Shown piece after piece: positions 39,714 through 49,282 of a DNA stretch of 64,000 bases. Made by a program: the position numbers and the translations under genes. Source of the stretch: Roseiarcus sp963772555 (GTDB taxonomy: Bacteria; Pseudomonadota; Alphaproteobacteria; Rhizobiales; Beijerinckiaceae); NCBI GenBank assembly GCA_963772555.1, contig CAVYXQ010000014.1, positions 124,001-188,000 on the forward strand. Direction: 5' to 3'. Below the pieces are notes generated by a model that had not been told where the DNA came from, ran no database searches, and saw nothing but the letters and a program-made list of their open reading frames with translations. How positions within the stretch are numbered: position 1 is the first letter of the stretch; the number at the start of each line of letters is the position of its first letter.

Positions 39714-40943
39714 TCAGTCCCATCTGACCCTAAGCGCCTCGAGCCCGTGGAAGTGGTAGGCGTCGCGATAGCGGGGAGGCTCGGCGAGCCTGAGGCCGGG
39801 GAGCCGGGCAAAGAGAATCGGCAGCGCGGTCGCCAATTCTAGCCGCGCCAGCGGCGCGCCGACGCAGAAATGGATGCCGGCGCCGAAGGCGACATGCGGG
39901 TTCGGATTGCGCCCCGCGTCGAAGGCGTCCGGGTTTGGGAACCGCTCCGGATCGCGGTTGGCGGCGCCGAGCAGCAGCCCCGCCCTGTCGCCCTGTCTCA
40001 GGGCGATTCCGGCGAACTCGAGGTCTTCCAGGGCGTAGCGCTGGAAGAGATGCAGGGGCGGATCGAGCCGTAGCAATTCCTCGATCGTCGCGTTGCGGCT
40101 CGCCTCGGTCTGAAAGCTGAGCGCGGGGTCGACGCCGCGCTCGAGCATCGCCTTGATCCCGGCGCCGATCGCCTGCACCGTCGCCTCATGGCCGGCGTTG
40201 AGCAAAAGAATGCAGGTCGTGACGAGCTCGTCCTCGCTGAGCCGACCGCCGTCGCTTTCGGCGACGATGAGCTGGCTGATGAGGTCGTCCCTGAGGTCCG
40301 TGCGACGGGCGCGAGCGTGGGACCGGATGAATTCGGCGAAGTCGCGCGACGCCGACGCCGCGCTCTCTTCGACCTCAGGGGTGACGCCGAACTGGTACAT
40401 CGCCACCATACGATGCGACCATTCGACCATCTGTGGGCCCATGTCGCGCGGCACGCCCAGCAGATCGGCGATGACGGCGACCGGGATCGGGGTGGCGAAA
40501 GCCTCGATGAGGTCGGCCGAGCCCTGGCGGACGAAAGCGTCGATCCGCGCGTGCGCCAGCGCGGCGACGCATGGGTCGAGTTTCTCGATCTGGCGGGAGA
40601 CGAAGGCGCGGTTGACGAGGCTTCTCAGCCGCGTGTGCTCCGGCGGCTCGAGCTCGAGGATCGAATGGCGCTCGAGCGCGTCGAACGGCGCGAGATGGGG
40701 CTTCGGCGGCGGCCAGCCGAGCGCCTCGCGACTCGTCACATGCAGGATCTGGCGGCCGAAGCGCCTGTCGCGCAGAAGCGCCGAAACCTCGGCATGCGCC
40801 GCGAAGCACCAGAAGCCGTAGTCCTCCCAGAAGAAGACGGGCGCCGCGGCGCGGATCGCCCGATAGGCGGGGTAAGGGTCGGCGAAGAACTCGGGATCGC
40901 GCGGGTCGAGGCGGACGCGCTGCGCCGAGATTGCGGGCTTCAT
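39714..40943 (-). CDS. Cytochrome P450
   Basis: A 409-residue soluble bacterial P450. The heme thiolate motif is FGAGIHFCVGAPLAR with cysteine as ligand. The I-helix is LLNAGHEAT (oxygen activation) and the K-helix ExxR lies in EELLRLD. Length and motifs match class I (CYP1xx-like) enzymes that need a ferredoxin and reductase; neither is in the window. The substrate cannot be predicted. It is 131 bases away from the MBOAT gene and nine bases from thpR. Confidence 0.95.
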   Translation of the reverse strand: MKPAISAQRVRLDPRDPEFFADPYPAYRAIRAAAPVFFWEDYGFWCFAAHAEVSALLRDRRFGRQILHVTSREALGWPPPKPHLAPFDALERHSILELEPPEHTRLRSLVNRAFVSRQIEKLDPCVAALAHARIDAFVRQGSADLIEAFATPIPVAVIADLLGVPRDMGPQMVEWSHRMVAMYQFGVTPEVEESAASASRDFAEFIRSHARARRTDLRDDLISQLIVAESDGGRLSEDELVTTCILLLNAGHEATVQAIGAGIKAMLERGVDPALSFQTEASRNATIEELLRLDPPLHLFQRYALEDLEFAGIALRQGDRAGLLLGAANRDPERFPNPDAFDAGRNPNPHVAFGAGIHFCVGAPLARLELATALPILFARLPGLRLAEPPRYRDAYHFHGLEALRVRWD

Positions 40944-40952
40944 CCGCCAGCC

Positions 40953-41486
40953 TTAGCCGAGCGGATAGGCCGCCTCAACCAGATAGGGTCCGCCGCCCGA
41001 GCCGTCGCGGGCCGAAAAGAGGACGAAGCGCTCGGCGACGAAAGCCTCGACCGGCAGCGCTCCGCGCGAGGCGAGGTAGTCGGCGACCTTCGCCGGGCCG
41101 ACCCCGCGCAGGCGCGCCAGCGTCACATGCGGCAGGAATTTCCGCGTCTCGGGCGGGAGGCCGAGGCGCCTCAGGCGCCGCTCCTGTTCGGCCTGCAGGT
41201 CCATCAGCGCCGGCTCCGCCTTCACCCGGGCGACGATCGCGCGCGGCTTGTCGCCGCCGAACCAGCTGAGCCCCTCGAAGCGGACGAAGGCCTGAGGGCG
41301 GCGGATGTCGTTCAGGGTCTCGGCGATGTCGTGCGCAACGCGCGGGTCGACGTCGCCGATGAAACGCAAGGTGATATGATAGTCCTCGGGCGCGAGCCAG
41401 CGCGCGCCGATCACGCCGCCGCGGCCCAGCGCAATCTGGCCGGCGACGACCTGAGGCAGCTCCAGTCCGGTGAACAGGCGAGGCAA
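40953..41486 (-). CDS. thpR: ThpR, RNA 2',3'-cyclic phosphodiesterase
   Basis: A 177-residue cytoplasmic 2H phosphoesterase. Two H-x-T-L motifs are present, YHITLRFIG and PHVTLARL. It hydrolyses 2',3'-cyclic phosphate ends of RNA and related compounds. The start is TTG at 41486, supported by GAGGG seven bases upstream. A second, exported 2H protein is at 26420-27148, but the two are not close relatives. Confidence 0.92.
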   Translation of the reverse strand: MPRLFTGLELPQVVAGQIALGRGGVIGARWLAPEDYHITLRFIGDVDPRVAHDIAETLNDIRRPQAFVRFEGLSWFGGDKPRAIVARVKAEPALMDLQAEQERRLRRLGLPPETRKFLPHVTLARLRGVGPAKVADYLASRGALPVEAFVAERFVLFSARDGSGGGPYLVEAAYPLG

Positions 41487-41573
41487 ACAGACGCCCTCAT
41501 CTCAATTTGATTCCGAAAGGATTTTGCGTCTTTATGATCGCACGGACATGGCTCTGCTGCTTCGCAACGTTGT

Positions 41574-42377
41574 ATGGCCCGGATTTGGTGGGGGCGAGCC
41601 CGTCGGGGTTTTGGGGTGTTTGCGCGCGTCGAGATCGGGACCTTGGCATTGGCTGCAATAGCGCTGTCCGCCGCCGTCGTCACCCGAACGTCCTGGATCA
41701 GGACCAAGATAGCCGCTCTTTCGACGCCCCCATCGACTGACTTCACGAGCGCCAATCGTAAGCTTCCATCGCGAGGCCAGAAGCTTCGCGTCGTTCTGAT
41801 CGGCGACTCGAGGATCGCCAGATGGCGGACGTCCGCCGTGAACGATCGCATCGAAGTTATCAATCGAGGCATCGGCGGCGAGACCCTAGCTCAGATGGCG
41901 TGTCGCTTTCAGCGTGACGCCATCGCATTGGAGCCTGACATCATTGTCATTCAAAGCGGCGGAAATGATCTCGTCGCGGCGACATTTCTGGATGACGCGG
42001 CCGGTCGCGCCGTCATTCGTCAGACGTCCGAGACCCTGCTTCGGTTGGCTGAAGAGGGAGCCGCATCCGGCGCTGATGTGTGGCTGACGACGATAATCCC
42101 AGCCGGGCGCCCCGAACTCTTGAGGCTGCCTGTCTGGAACGAGTCCCTGCGCACTGAAGTGGCCGAGGTGAACAGCGAACTCAGGCGTTCCGCCCTGCCA
42201 GATCATGCCCGACTCATCGATCTCTCGGCCGCCCTTGCAGGGGGCTGCGACCGGCGTCTGCCCGACGAATTTCGTCTCGATGCGGTCCACCTGAACCACG
42301 CGGCCTACGATCGGCTGACCGAGCTGCTCTTGAGGAATCTTCCGAGCCCTTCTGCCGCGCGGCGAGAAGACCGGTAA
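41574..42377 (+). CDS. SGNH/GDSL-type hydrolase, membrane-anchored
   Basis: A 267-residue protein with one N-terminal helix (GTLALAAIALSAAVV) followed by an SGNH domain. The blocks are LIGDSRIARW (nucleophile serine), RGIGGET (glycine), QSGGNDLV (asparagine) and DAVHLNHAAY (aspartate and histidine). It is likely a periplasmic esterase or acetyl-esterase. It is alone on the plus strand between thpR and dps and reads toward dps. Confidence 0.88.
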   Translation: MARIWWGRARRGFGVFARVEIGTLALAAIALSAAVVTRTSWIRTKIAALSTPPSTDFTSANRKLPSRGQKLRVVLIGDSRIARWRTSAVNDRIEVINRGIGGETLAQMACRFQRDAIALEPDIIVIQSGGNDLVAATFLDDAAGRAVIRQTSETLLRLAEEGAASGADVWLTTIIPAGRPELLRLPVWNESLRTEVAEVNSELRRSALPDHARLIDLSAALAGGCDRRLPDEFRLDAVHLNHAAYDRLTELLLRNLPSPSAARREDR

Positions 42378-42513
42378 GGATACGCAAGCGCCCAACCCGT
42401 CCGAAGACTGTTCTTGGAACCCCTGAGCCCGCCGTGCAAGCCCGGCCCTCTGCGCAATCCTGCAGGGGCGTCGAGGCGATCTGTTGCGACAGGAAATCCG
42501 GGTCGCGCCCCGC

Positions 42514-43051
42514 TCAGTGCCCGCTGTCGTCGGCGCCGCGGGTCGCTTCGAACAGGAACCAGGTCCGCCGTTCGGTTTCGTCGATCCAGACTTCGAGAAG
42601 GCTCGCCGTCGCGACGTCGCCATTGTCGTCGCAAAGCTCGTGCGTTTTGCGCATCGAGGCGGCGAACGCCCTGTTGTCTCGAGTTCAGCTCGCTCAGCAT
42701 CGCCAGCGGCCCGACGAACGGCTGGTCGTCGTCCTTGATCGACTGCAGCTTGCCGATATGGCCGATCGAGCGCAGCGTCGTCTGCCCGAGCTTGCGCACG
42801 CGTTCCGCCAGCGGGTCGATCATCTCGAAAATCTGGGTTCCATGCTCGTCGAGCAGCAGGTGATAGTCGCGGAAGTGTGGGCCGCTCATGTGCCAGTGAA
42901 AATTCTTCGTCTTGACGTAAAGCGCGAAGGCGTCGGCGGCGAGTCCGTTCAACGACGCGGCGATCGCCTTCACCCCGTTCTCGGAGAGGTCGGTCGGCGT
43001 CGCCAGCGCGCTCTTGGCCTTGTCGCCGCTCGTTTTGTCAGTTCTGTCCAT
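42514..43051 (-). CDS. dps: Dps-like DNA-binding ferritin, one-base frameshift
   Basis: The N-terminal 120 residues carry the Dps ferroxidase signature: NFHWHMSGPHFRDYHLLLDE and the downstream aspartate/glutamate in MIDPLAERVRKLG. The frame then changes near 42675-42690. Correcting one base continues into RAFAASMRKTHELCDDNGDV and TASLLEVWIDETERRTWFLF, ending at 42514 for about 178 residues. Two bases near the break give possible corrections; the one removing an A from GAACTC yields GACTC. The ribosome site GGGAG supports the ATG. It would store iron and protect DNA in stress. Confidence 0.83.
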
Positions 43052-43179
43052 GGAGCTCCCTCATCGAGGTTTAATGGGCCGCAGGAGACGGCAGAGGCCC
43101 AACGCCTCACCCGGCGCGGCGTTCCCAATACGATCGCAATGCGGCCGCATTTCGCCCAAAACGGGGAGGCCGGGGAATC

Positions 43180-43953
43180 CTACCGCTCCTTCGAGATGAA
43201 CTGCCGGAACCGCTCGGACGTCGCGCCGGAGAACAGCGCCTCCGGTTCGCCCTCCGCCTCGACCAGCCCCTGATGCAGGAACATGACGCGCGTCGACACG
43301 TCGCGGGCGAAGGCCATTTCGTGGGTGACGACGAGCATGGTGCGGCCTTCATCGGCGAGCGCCCGCATGACGCGCAGTACTTCGCCGACCAGCTCCGGAT
43401 CGAGCGCCGACGTCGGCTCATCGAACAACATCACCTTCGGCCGCATGGCGAGGGCCCGGGCGATGGCGGCGCGCTGCTGCTGCCCGCCGGAGAGATGCGC
43501 CGGATAATGGTTCGCCTTGTCGCCGATGCCGACCTTGGCGAGCAGGGCGTGCGCCTCTTCGAGGCATTCGGCGCGCGGTCGCTTTTGCACATGCACCGGC
43601 GCCTCGATCAGGTTCTCCAGCACTGTCAGGTGCGACCAGAGATTGAAGCTCTGGAACACCATGCCGAGCTCGGAGCGGATGCGGTCGACCTGGCGCCGGT
43701 CGGCCGGTTCGGCGAGGCCGTTGGCGCGCCGGCGCATCTTGATCGTCTCGCCGGCGACGGTGACGAGGCCCTCGTCGGGCGTCTCGAGCAGGTTGATGCA
43801 GCGCAGGAACGTGCTCTTGCCCGAGCCCGAGGAGCCGAGGATCGAGATCACGTCGCCGTCTTTGGCCGTCAGCGAAACGCCCTTCAGCACTTCGAGCACG
43901 CCGAAGCGCTTGCGCATTCCAACTACGGTGAGAGCAGGCGTCTCGGCGGGCAT
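43180..43953 (-). CDS. Polar amino-acid ABC transporter ATPase
   Basis: A 257-residue ATPase of the HisP/OccP group. The Walker A motif is GSSGSGKST, the signature LSGGQQQR and the Walker B DEPTSALDPE. The start ATG at 43953 (MPAETPALTVVG) follows GAGGGG. It overlaps or abuts the upstream permease, so transport genes are translationally linked in the order binding protein, permease, permease, ATPase. Confidence 0.95.
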   Translation of the reverse strand: MPAETPALTVVGMRKRFGVLEVLKGVSLTAKDGDVISILGSSGSGKSTFLRCINLLETPDEGLVTVAGETIKMRRRANGLAEPADRRQVDRIRSELGMVFQSFNLWSHLTVLENLIEAPVHVQKRPRAECLEEAHALLAKVGIGDKANHYPAHLSGGQQQRAAIARALAMRPKVMLFDEPTSALDPELVGEVLRVMRALADEGRTMLVVTHEMAFARDVSTRVMFLHQGLVEAEGEPEALFSGATSERFRQFISKER

Positions 43954-43964
43954 GCTCGTTCCCC

Positions 43965-44657
43965 TCAAAGCGGACGCGCCCGCAGGTGCGGCGAGAGCAG
44001 GCGCTCGAGCCCGAGGAAAGCGGCGCCAATAGCGTAATTGACTACGAAATAGATGGCGCCGGCGAGAATCAGCGGCAGATAGGTGACGAGCGTGTCGTTG
44101 CGGATTTTCAGCGCGACGCTCAACACGTCCCAGAGCGTGATCAGCGAAACCAGCGCGGTCGCCTTGACCATCGAGATCATCTCCGTCGAATAGGCCGGCA
44201 GCGCGTGGCGCAGCGTGATCGGAAAGACGATGCGGCGGAAGAGGAGCAGGCTCGACATGCCGCAGGCGCGCGCCGCCTCGACCTGTCCATGCGGCACGGC
44301 GATGAGCGCGCCGCGGAAGATTTCAGCCTGATAGCCGGCGGTGCAAAGCCCGAGCGCAAGCACGGCGCAATCGAACGGATCGCGCAGGAAAGGCCAGAAA
44401 ATGCTGGCGCGGACAGCCGGAAGCGACGCCAGCCCGTAGTAGACGATGAAGAGTTGGATCAAGAGCGGCGTGCCGCGAAAGACGGCGACATAGGCGCGGG
44501 CGATGATCTGCAGCGGCTTCGAGCCGCTTACCCGCATCCAGGTCACGCCCGCCGCGACGAGCCCGCCGAGGATGACCGAGAAGAACCAGACCGACAGCGT
44601 CAGCGGCAGCGCGCCCATGAGCTTGGTGAAAGTCGTGGTGACGAAATCGAGGTCCAT
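43965..44657 (-). CDS. Polar amino-acid ABC transporter permease (HisM-like)
   Basis: A 230-residue inner-membrane permease. The conserved EAA-type loop is HGQVEAARACGMSSLLLFRR, which contacts the ATPase. FRGTPLLIQLFIVYYGLA is typical of the polar amino-acid family. The ATG at 44657 follows GTGAGGG; a GTG at 44666 would overlap the other permease's stop instead. Confidence 0.94.
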   Translation of the reverse strand: MDLDFVTTTFTKLMGALPLTLSVWFFSVILGGLVAAGVTWMRVSGSKPLQIIARAYVAVFRGTPLLIQLFIVYYGLASLPAVRASIFWPFLRDPFDCAVLALGLCTAGYQAEIFRGALIAVPHGQVEAARACGMSSLLLFRRIVFPITLRHALPAYSTEMISMVKATALVSLITLWDVLSVALKIRNDTLVTYLPLILAGAIYFVVNYAIGAAFLGLERLLSPHLRARPL

Positions 44658-44662
44658 CGCCC

Positions 44663-45379
44663 TCACCCCGTGACGCGGCGCATGCCGCGGGTGGCGCGGA
44701 CTTCCGCCACGTCGAACAGTCGGGTCGTGGCGAGCGTCATCACGAGATAGAGCGCTGCGCCGCCGAGATAGAAGGCGAACGGCCGGTGGGTCGAGGCCGC
44801 GCCGACCTGGCTCACCCGCATGAGCTCGGTCAGGCCCGTCACCGAAATCAGCGAGGAATCCTTCAGCGCCACCTGCCAGAGGTTACCGAGGCCCGGCAGG
44901 GCGAAGCGCAGCGCCTGCGGGGCGATGATGCGCCGGAACATCAGCGCCCGGTTCATGCCGACGCTGACCGCGGCCTCGAGTTCGCCCTTGGCGATCGCGA
45001 GATACGAGGCGCGGAACACCTCGGCCTGATACGAGCCGGAAATGACGCCGACCGCGAGAGCGCCGGCGAGAAACGACGGAACGCCGACGAATCCCTGGTA
45101 GCCGACGAGATGCGCGGCGCTCGTCAGAAGGGTCGATGTGCCGAAATAGACGAAATAGACGACAAGGAGTTCCGGGAGGCCCCGGAAGAGGGCGGCGTAG
45201 GTCTGGCCGATCGCGCCCGGGACCAACGCTTTTGACAGCCGCGCCCAGGCGACAAGCGCGCCGATGGCTGCACCGATCGCGAGCCCGCAGGCCGAGACGA
45301 GCAGGGTCATCGCGGCGCCCTCGAGGAGGGCGAGACCCCAGCCGCCCGGGCCGAAGCCGAAGATGTCGAGCGCCCCCAC
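44663..45379 (-). CDS. Polar amino-acid ABC transporter permease (HisQ-like)
   Basis: A 238-residue permease with the EAA-type loop KGELEAAVSVGMNRALMFRR and ALFRGLPELLVVYFVYFG. The start is GTG at 45379. With the HisM-like protein it makes the heterodimeric membrane channel. It lies 61 bases after the binding-protein gene, whose stop is at 45441. Confidence 0.94.
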   Translation of the reverse strand: MGALDIFGFGPGGWGLALLEGAAMTLLVSACGLAIGAAIGALVAWARLSKALVPGAIGQTYAALFRGLPELLVVYFVYFGTSTLLTSAAHLVGYQGFVGVPSFLAGALAVGVISGSYQAEVFRASYLAIAKGELEAAVSVGMNRALMFRRIIAPQALRFALPGLGNLWQVALKDSSLISVTGLTELMRVSQVGAASTHRPFAFYLGGAALYLVMTLATTRLFDVAEVRATRGMRRVTG

Positions 45380-45440
45380 GAGACCGCCAATCGTCAGGAA
45401 TCGAGCCCGCGCCGCAGGGGCGCGAGCCCTCGTCAGCCCG

Positions 45441-46295
45441 TTACGGCGTCGTGTCGATCTTGAACCATTTCATGCTATATTTCTTCACCGACCCGTCGGC
45501 GAAGGCCGCGTCCAGCGCCTTGTTGAACATCGCCGTCAGATCGGCGTCGGACTTGCGAATGCCCATGCCTTCGCCCACGCCGAAGGGGCCGCCGGTGAAT
45601 TCGGGGCCGACGATGGCGAAGTCCTTGGCATCGGGTTTGGCGACCGCCGCCGCGACCGTCGGATAGTCGTCGAGCGCCGCGTCGATGCGGCCAGACTTGA
45701 GGTCGAGGTCGCGATCGTCGGTGGTCTTGTATTCTTTGACCGTGGCGACGTCTTTCAGATATTTGTCGGCGAAATTCGCGTGGGTGGTCGAGGATTGAAC
45801 GCCGACCGTCTTGCCCTTCAAAGCCGCCTGGACCTCCTTGATGGCGGCCTCGCCGCCAGCCGGGTCTTTGGTGATGTTGAAGACCTTGCCGGAGTCGGGG
45901 AGCTTCGCCAGCGGGCTGTCCTTTGGCGCCATGAACGCGGCCGGAGAAGAGGCGTAGGGCTTCGAGAAATCAATCTCCTTCTTGCGCTCGTCAGTGATCG
46001 ACATGCCGTCCATGATGACGTCGAACTTGCCTGCCTTGAGGCCCGGGATCATGCCGTCCCAGTCCTGCGCGATGATCTTGCATTCGACGCCCGCGCGCTT
46101 GCAGAGGTCATCGGCGAGGTCGACCTCGAAGCCGACGATCTTGCCGCTCGAGTCGGTGAGGTTCCACGGGTCGTAGGCGCCCTCCATGCCGATGACGACG
46201 GTCTTCCATTCCTTGGCGAAGGCGCCAGGCGCGATCGCCAGCGCGGCGGCCAGAGACGCGCCTACGGCGCAGGTTTTGATGAGTTTCCCGAGCAT
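45441..46295 (-). CDS. Periplasmic amino-acid-binding protein
   Basis: A 284-residue binding protein with a typical signal peptide (CAVGASLAAALAIAPGAFA). GFEVDLADDLCKRAG and FDVIMDGMSITDERKKEIDF are the type I SBP_bac_3 signature of lysine/arginine/ornithine- or histidine-binding proteins. The ATG at 46295 follows GGGAGAGGGCGG. It is the first gene of the transporter operon. Confidence 0.93.
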   Translation of the reverse strand: MLGKLIKTCAVGASLAAALAIAPGAFAKEWKTVVIGMEGAYDPWNLTDSSGKIVGFEVDLADDLCKRAGVECKIIAQDWDGMIPGLKAGKFDVIMDGMSITDERKKEIDFSKPYASSPAAFMAPKDSPLAKLPDSGKVFNITKDPAGGEAAIKEVQAALKGKTVGVQSSTTHANFADKYLKDVATVKEYKTTDDRDLDLKSGRIDAALDDYPTVAAAVAKPDAKDFAIVGPEFTGGPFGVGEGMGIRKSDADLTAMFNKALDAAFADGSVKKYSMKWFKIDTTP

Positions 46296-46452
46296 CCGCC
46301 CTCTCCCAGTCCCGTTTCGGACAAGCGGCGCCTGCCCGTTTTCTCGCGGCCGACATCGCCGGCTGCCCAGTCTTACTGCTCCGCCGGTCGATTGTGAACG
46401 ACGGGAAGCGCTGAAATTATCGGCAGTTTCGGCCGTCGGCATGGCGCCGCGC

Positions 46453-47805
46453 TTACGCCGCCGCCCTGATCGACGCCGCGACCTTGTCCATGATCTCGCC
46501 GATCTCATTCTCGCTGACGATGAGCGGCGGGGTGAGTTCGATCGTGTCGCCGGAAATGCGCAGCATGACGCCGGCCTCGTGGAACGAATGCTCGAGCAGG
46601 CGATAGCCGCGCAAGGTCGGACTGCCGGGGATGGGCGCGAGGTCGATCGCGCCGGTGAGGCCGACGCAGCGGATGTCGAGCACGTTCGGCAGGCCCTTCA
46701 GGCCCATGATCGCATCCGCCCATTTCGGCTCGAGCGCCTTCGCCCGTTCGAACAGCCGCTCGTCGCGATAGACGTCGAGCGCCGCCAGCGCCGCGGCGCA
46801 GGCGAGCGGATGGCCGGAATAGGTATAGCCGTGGAAGAGCTCGATGGCGTGCTCCGGCCCCTGCATGAAAGCGTCGTAAATCCCCTTGCGAACGATGACG
46901 CCGCCCATCGGCACGGTCCCTGAGGTCACCCCCTTGGCGAAGGTGATCATGTCGGGAACGACGCCGTAGCGTTCCGAGGCGAAGGGCGCGCCAAGGCGGC
47001 CGAAGCCGGTGATCACCTCGTCGAAGATGAGCAGGATGCCGTATTTGTCGCAGATCTGGCGCAGCCGCTGCAGATAGCCCTTCGGCGCCGGCAGGACGCC
47101 GGTCGAGCCCGCCATCGGCTCGACGATGACGGCGGCGATGGTCGAGGCGTCATGCAGGCCGACGATGCCTTCGAGCGCGTCGGCGAGATGGCCGCCCCAC
47201 TCCGGCTCGCCCTTGGTGAAGGCCTGATGCTCGCGACTGTACGTCGCCGGCAGATGGTCGACGCCGGCGAGGAGGGAGCCGAAGAACTTCCGGTTGTTCA
47301 CCATGCCGCCGACCGAAATGCCGCCGAAGCCGACGCCGTGATAGCCGCGCTCGCGTCCGATCAGCCGCTGACGCGAGCCCGCTCCGCGCACGTTGTGATA
47401 GGCGATGGCGATCTTCAGCGCCGTGTCGGCGGCCTCGGAACCTGAGTTGGTGAAGAAGACGTGATCGAGGTCGCCCGGCGCCAGCTCGGCCAGGCGCGAC
47501 GCCAGCTGGAACGCCTGCGGATGGGCGAACTGGAAGGTCGGCGAGAAATCGAGTTCGGCCGCCTGCCGCTGAATCGCCGCGACGATCGGCGCCCGGTTGT
47601 GGCCGGCGTTGCAGCACCAGAGCGCCGCCGTGCCGTCGAGGATCGCGCGGCCCTCAGGCGTATAATAGTGCATGTCTTTCGAGCGCGAGATGAGCCGCGG
47701 CCGCTTCTTGAACGCGCGGTTCGGCGTGAACGGCAGCCAGAAGGCGGCGAGATCGTTGGGAACCTCGGCGCGCGTCGGCTCCTGCGGATGGGCGAGGGTG
47801 GTCAT
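46453..47805 (-). CDS. Class III omega-aminotransferase (beta-alanine-pyruvate type)
   Basis: A 450-residue PLP enzyme. The lysine that holds PLP is in TFAKGVTSG, and DEVITGFGRLG is the cofactor-contacting motif. GPEHAIELFHGYTYSGHPLA and ALWCCNAGHNRAPIVAAIQR fit the beta-alanine-pyruvate aminotransferase group. The ATG at 47805 has GGAG nine bases upstream. It lies just upstream of, and on the same strand as, the amino-acid transporter, so import and transamination may be linked. Confidence 0.92.
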   Translation of the reverse strand: MTTLAHPQEPTRAEVPNDLAAFWLPFTPNRAFKKRPRLISRSKDMHYYTPEGRAILDGTAALWCCNAGHNRAPIVAAIQRQAAELDFSPTFQFAHPQAFQLASRLAELAPGDLDHVFFTNSGSEAADTALKIAIAYHNVRGAGSRQRLIGRERGYHGVGFGGISVGGMVNNRKFFGSLLAGVDHLPATYSREHQAFTKGEPEWGGHLADALEGIVGLHDASTIAAVIVEPMAGSTGVLPAPKGYLQRLRQICDKYGILLIFDEVITGFGRLGAPFASERYGVVPDMITFAKGVTSGTVPMGGVIVRKGIYDAFMQGPEHAIELFHGYTYSGHPLACAAALAALDVYRDERLFERAKALEPKWADAIMGLKGLPNVLDIRCVGLTGAIDLAPIPGSPTLRGYRLLEHSFHEAGVMLRISGDTIELTPPLIVSENEIGEIMDKVAASIRAAA

Positions 47806-48147
47806 TAGGGCGCGCTCCTTGAGAAAGTCGTTCTGGTTCGCGCGGGACGATGCCAGCCGGTCCGGCTCTTGTCCAGTTATGGCGGGCATTGCTCTTTTGT
47901 GGCGCGACCACCGTCGCCTACCGGCGATAATCGCCGGCGGAATACGCCATCAGCTCCGGCGATAAGCGTTGACGCGCCGTGAAGGCTCGCGGATGCTCCG
48001 GCCACGTGGAGGGCCCGGGCGGCGAGCGCCAGGTCGAAGCAGAGCGTTCGGCCTCTCGATGCCTTGATACGGAGTAAGCGATCCATTTTCGCCTCCTTCG
48101 AGGCGGGGCCTGGGAAGCCCTATCCGGGATCGGGCTCGGGGACCGAA
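47806..48147. other. Divergent intergenic region with a palindrome
   Basis: No gene is supported in these 342 bases. CCGGCGATAATCGCCGG at 47921-47937 is a 7-base perfect inverted repeat around TAA. Its left half, CCGGCGATAA, recurs directly at 47956-47965. This could be an operator controlling the aminotransferase or the DUF4239 gene. Confidence 0.4.
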
Positions 48148-48942
48148 ATGAGCGCTGAAAAACTTGCCTTGTTCGTCGGGCTCGTCGTTTTCGCCGGCGG
48201 CGCTGTCGGCCTTCTTCTTCAGCGCGTCCTCCCGGAACACTTCACCACGGGCGGCCCACGCGACATGATCGGCGCGGTGTCGGGGCTGCTGACGCTGCTT
48301 TTGGCGCTTGTGCTCGGCCTTCTCATCTGGACCGCCTACGGCGTGTATTCAGGCCAGAACCTCGCGGTCCAGACTCTCGCCGCCAGACTTCTGCAACTGG
48401 ATCTCGCACTGACCCAGTACGGATCGGAGGCGGACGCGGCACGCGCCCAGCTTCGCCAGGACCTCGCGAAGACCATCGACCAGATCTGGAACGCGAAAGT
48501 GGAAGACGCTGACTTTGCCGCCAAAAACTTTTCCGCCGCCGTCACCAATCTCGAGCACAAAGAGGGGATCCTTGAGACTCTCTCGCCATCGACTGACGTC
48601 CAAAAGCAGGCGCTGGCCTCCGCGACCCAGGCAATCGAATCGATCGGACAGGCGCGGCTGCAGATGTCCTTCGCGCTGCTCAGTCCGATTTCCTATCCGC
48701 TCCTTTTCACCGTGATCGGTTGGGCGGTGATCCTGTTCTGCGCCTATGGGCTCATGTCGAAGGCGAGCCCGATGTCCTTCATTGCGCTCTTCTTTGGCGC
48801 GCTCGCGGTGGCGACCGGCGTCTATCTGATTGTCGACCTCAGCTTTCCCTATTCCGGCGTGTTTCACGCATCCCCGGCGCCGCTCCAGCAGGTGCTCGCC
48901 CACATGAGTCAGAACCAGGGAGGCGTTGGCGGCAGCCGCTGA
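48148..48942 (+). CDS. DUF4239 membrane protein (paralogue of the 27.3 kb gene)
   Basis: A 264-residue protein with the same four-helix and coil plan as the gene at 27311-28084. Signatures are RDMIGAVSGLLTLLLALVLG, LLIWTAYGVYSGQN and SFPYSGVFHASPAP. The two copies are in different genomic contexts, which suggests an old duplication. Function unknown. Confidence 0.85.
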   Translation: MSAEKLALFVGLVVFAGGAVGLLLQRVLPEHFTTGGPRDMIGAVSGLLTLLLALVLGLLIWTAYGVYSGQNLAVQTLAARLLQLDLALTQYGSEADAARAQLRQDLAKTIDQIWNAKVEDADFAAKNFSAAVTNLEHKEGILETLSPSTDVQKQALASATQAIESIGQARLQMSFALLSPISYPLLFTVIGWAVILFCAYGLMSKASPMSFIALFFGALAVATGVYLIVDLSFPYSGVFHASPAPLQQVLAHMSQNQGGVGGSR

Positions 48943-49066
48943 TTTCCCCGGCTGCCGATCGTTTGCGGCCAGGCCGGCCCTCAAACAACATTTGACCGAC
49001 CGAAACAGGAAACCTTTCCGCTTGCGCTGAATTGAAGAGCGGTTGCGGGAGAAGGAGTCGGATGTC

Positions 49067-49282
49067 ATGAGCCTCGGCAGGTTGAAGAAGGGCGACCTTG
49101 TGGCGTGGCGGTCGAGCGGCGGCGAAAGCGTCGGGCGCGTCGTCAAGAAGCTGACCCAGCCGATGAAGATCAAAGGGCGCAAGGTGGCGGCCTCGCAGGG
49201 ACGACCGGAATATCTGGTTCGGTCCGACAAGTCCGGCAGGCTCGCTGCCCACAAAGCCCACACGCTGAAGCCGCTCTCGTGA
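49067..49282 (+). CDS. DUF2945 (TUDOR-like) small protein
   Basis: A 71-residue protein, MSLGRLKKGDLVAWRSSGGE onward, matching the small beta-barrel DUF2945 (hypervirulence-associated TUDOR domain) family. The ATG at 49067 is preferred over an in-frame TTG at 49043 because GGAG is upstream and family members start here. The stop overlaps the following gene's GTG start. Confidence 0.8.
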   Translation: MSLGRLKKGDLVAWRSSGGESVGRVVKKLTQPMKIKGRKVAASQGRPEYLVRSDKSGRLAAHKAHTLKPLS

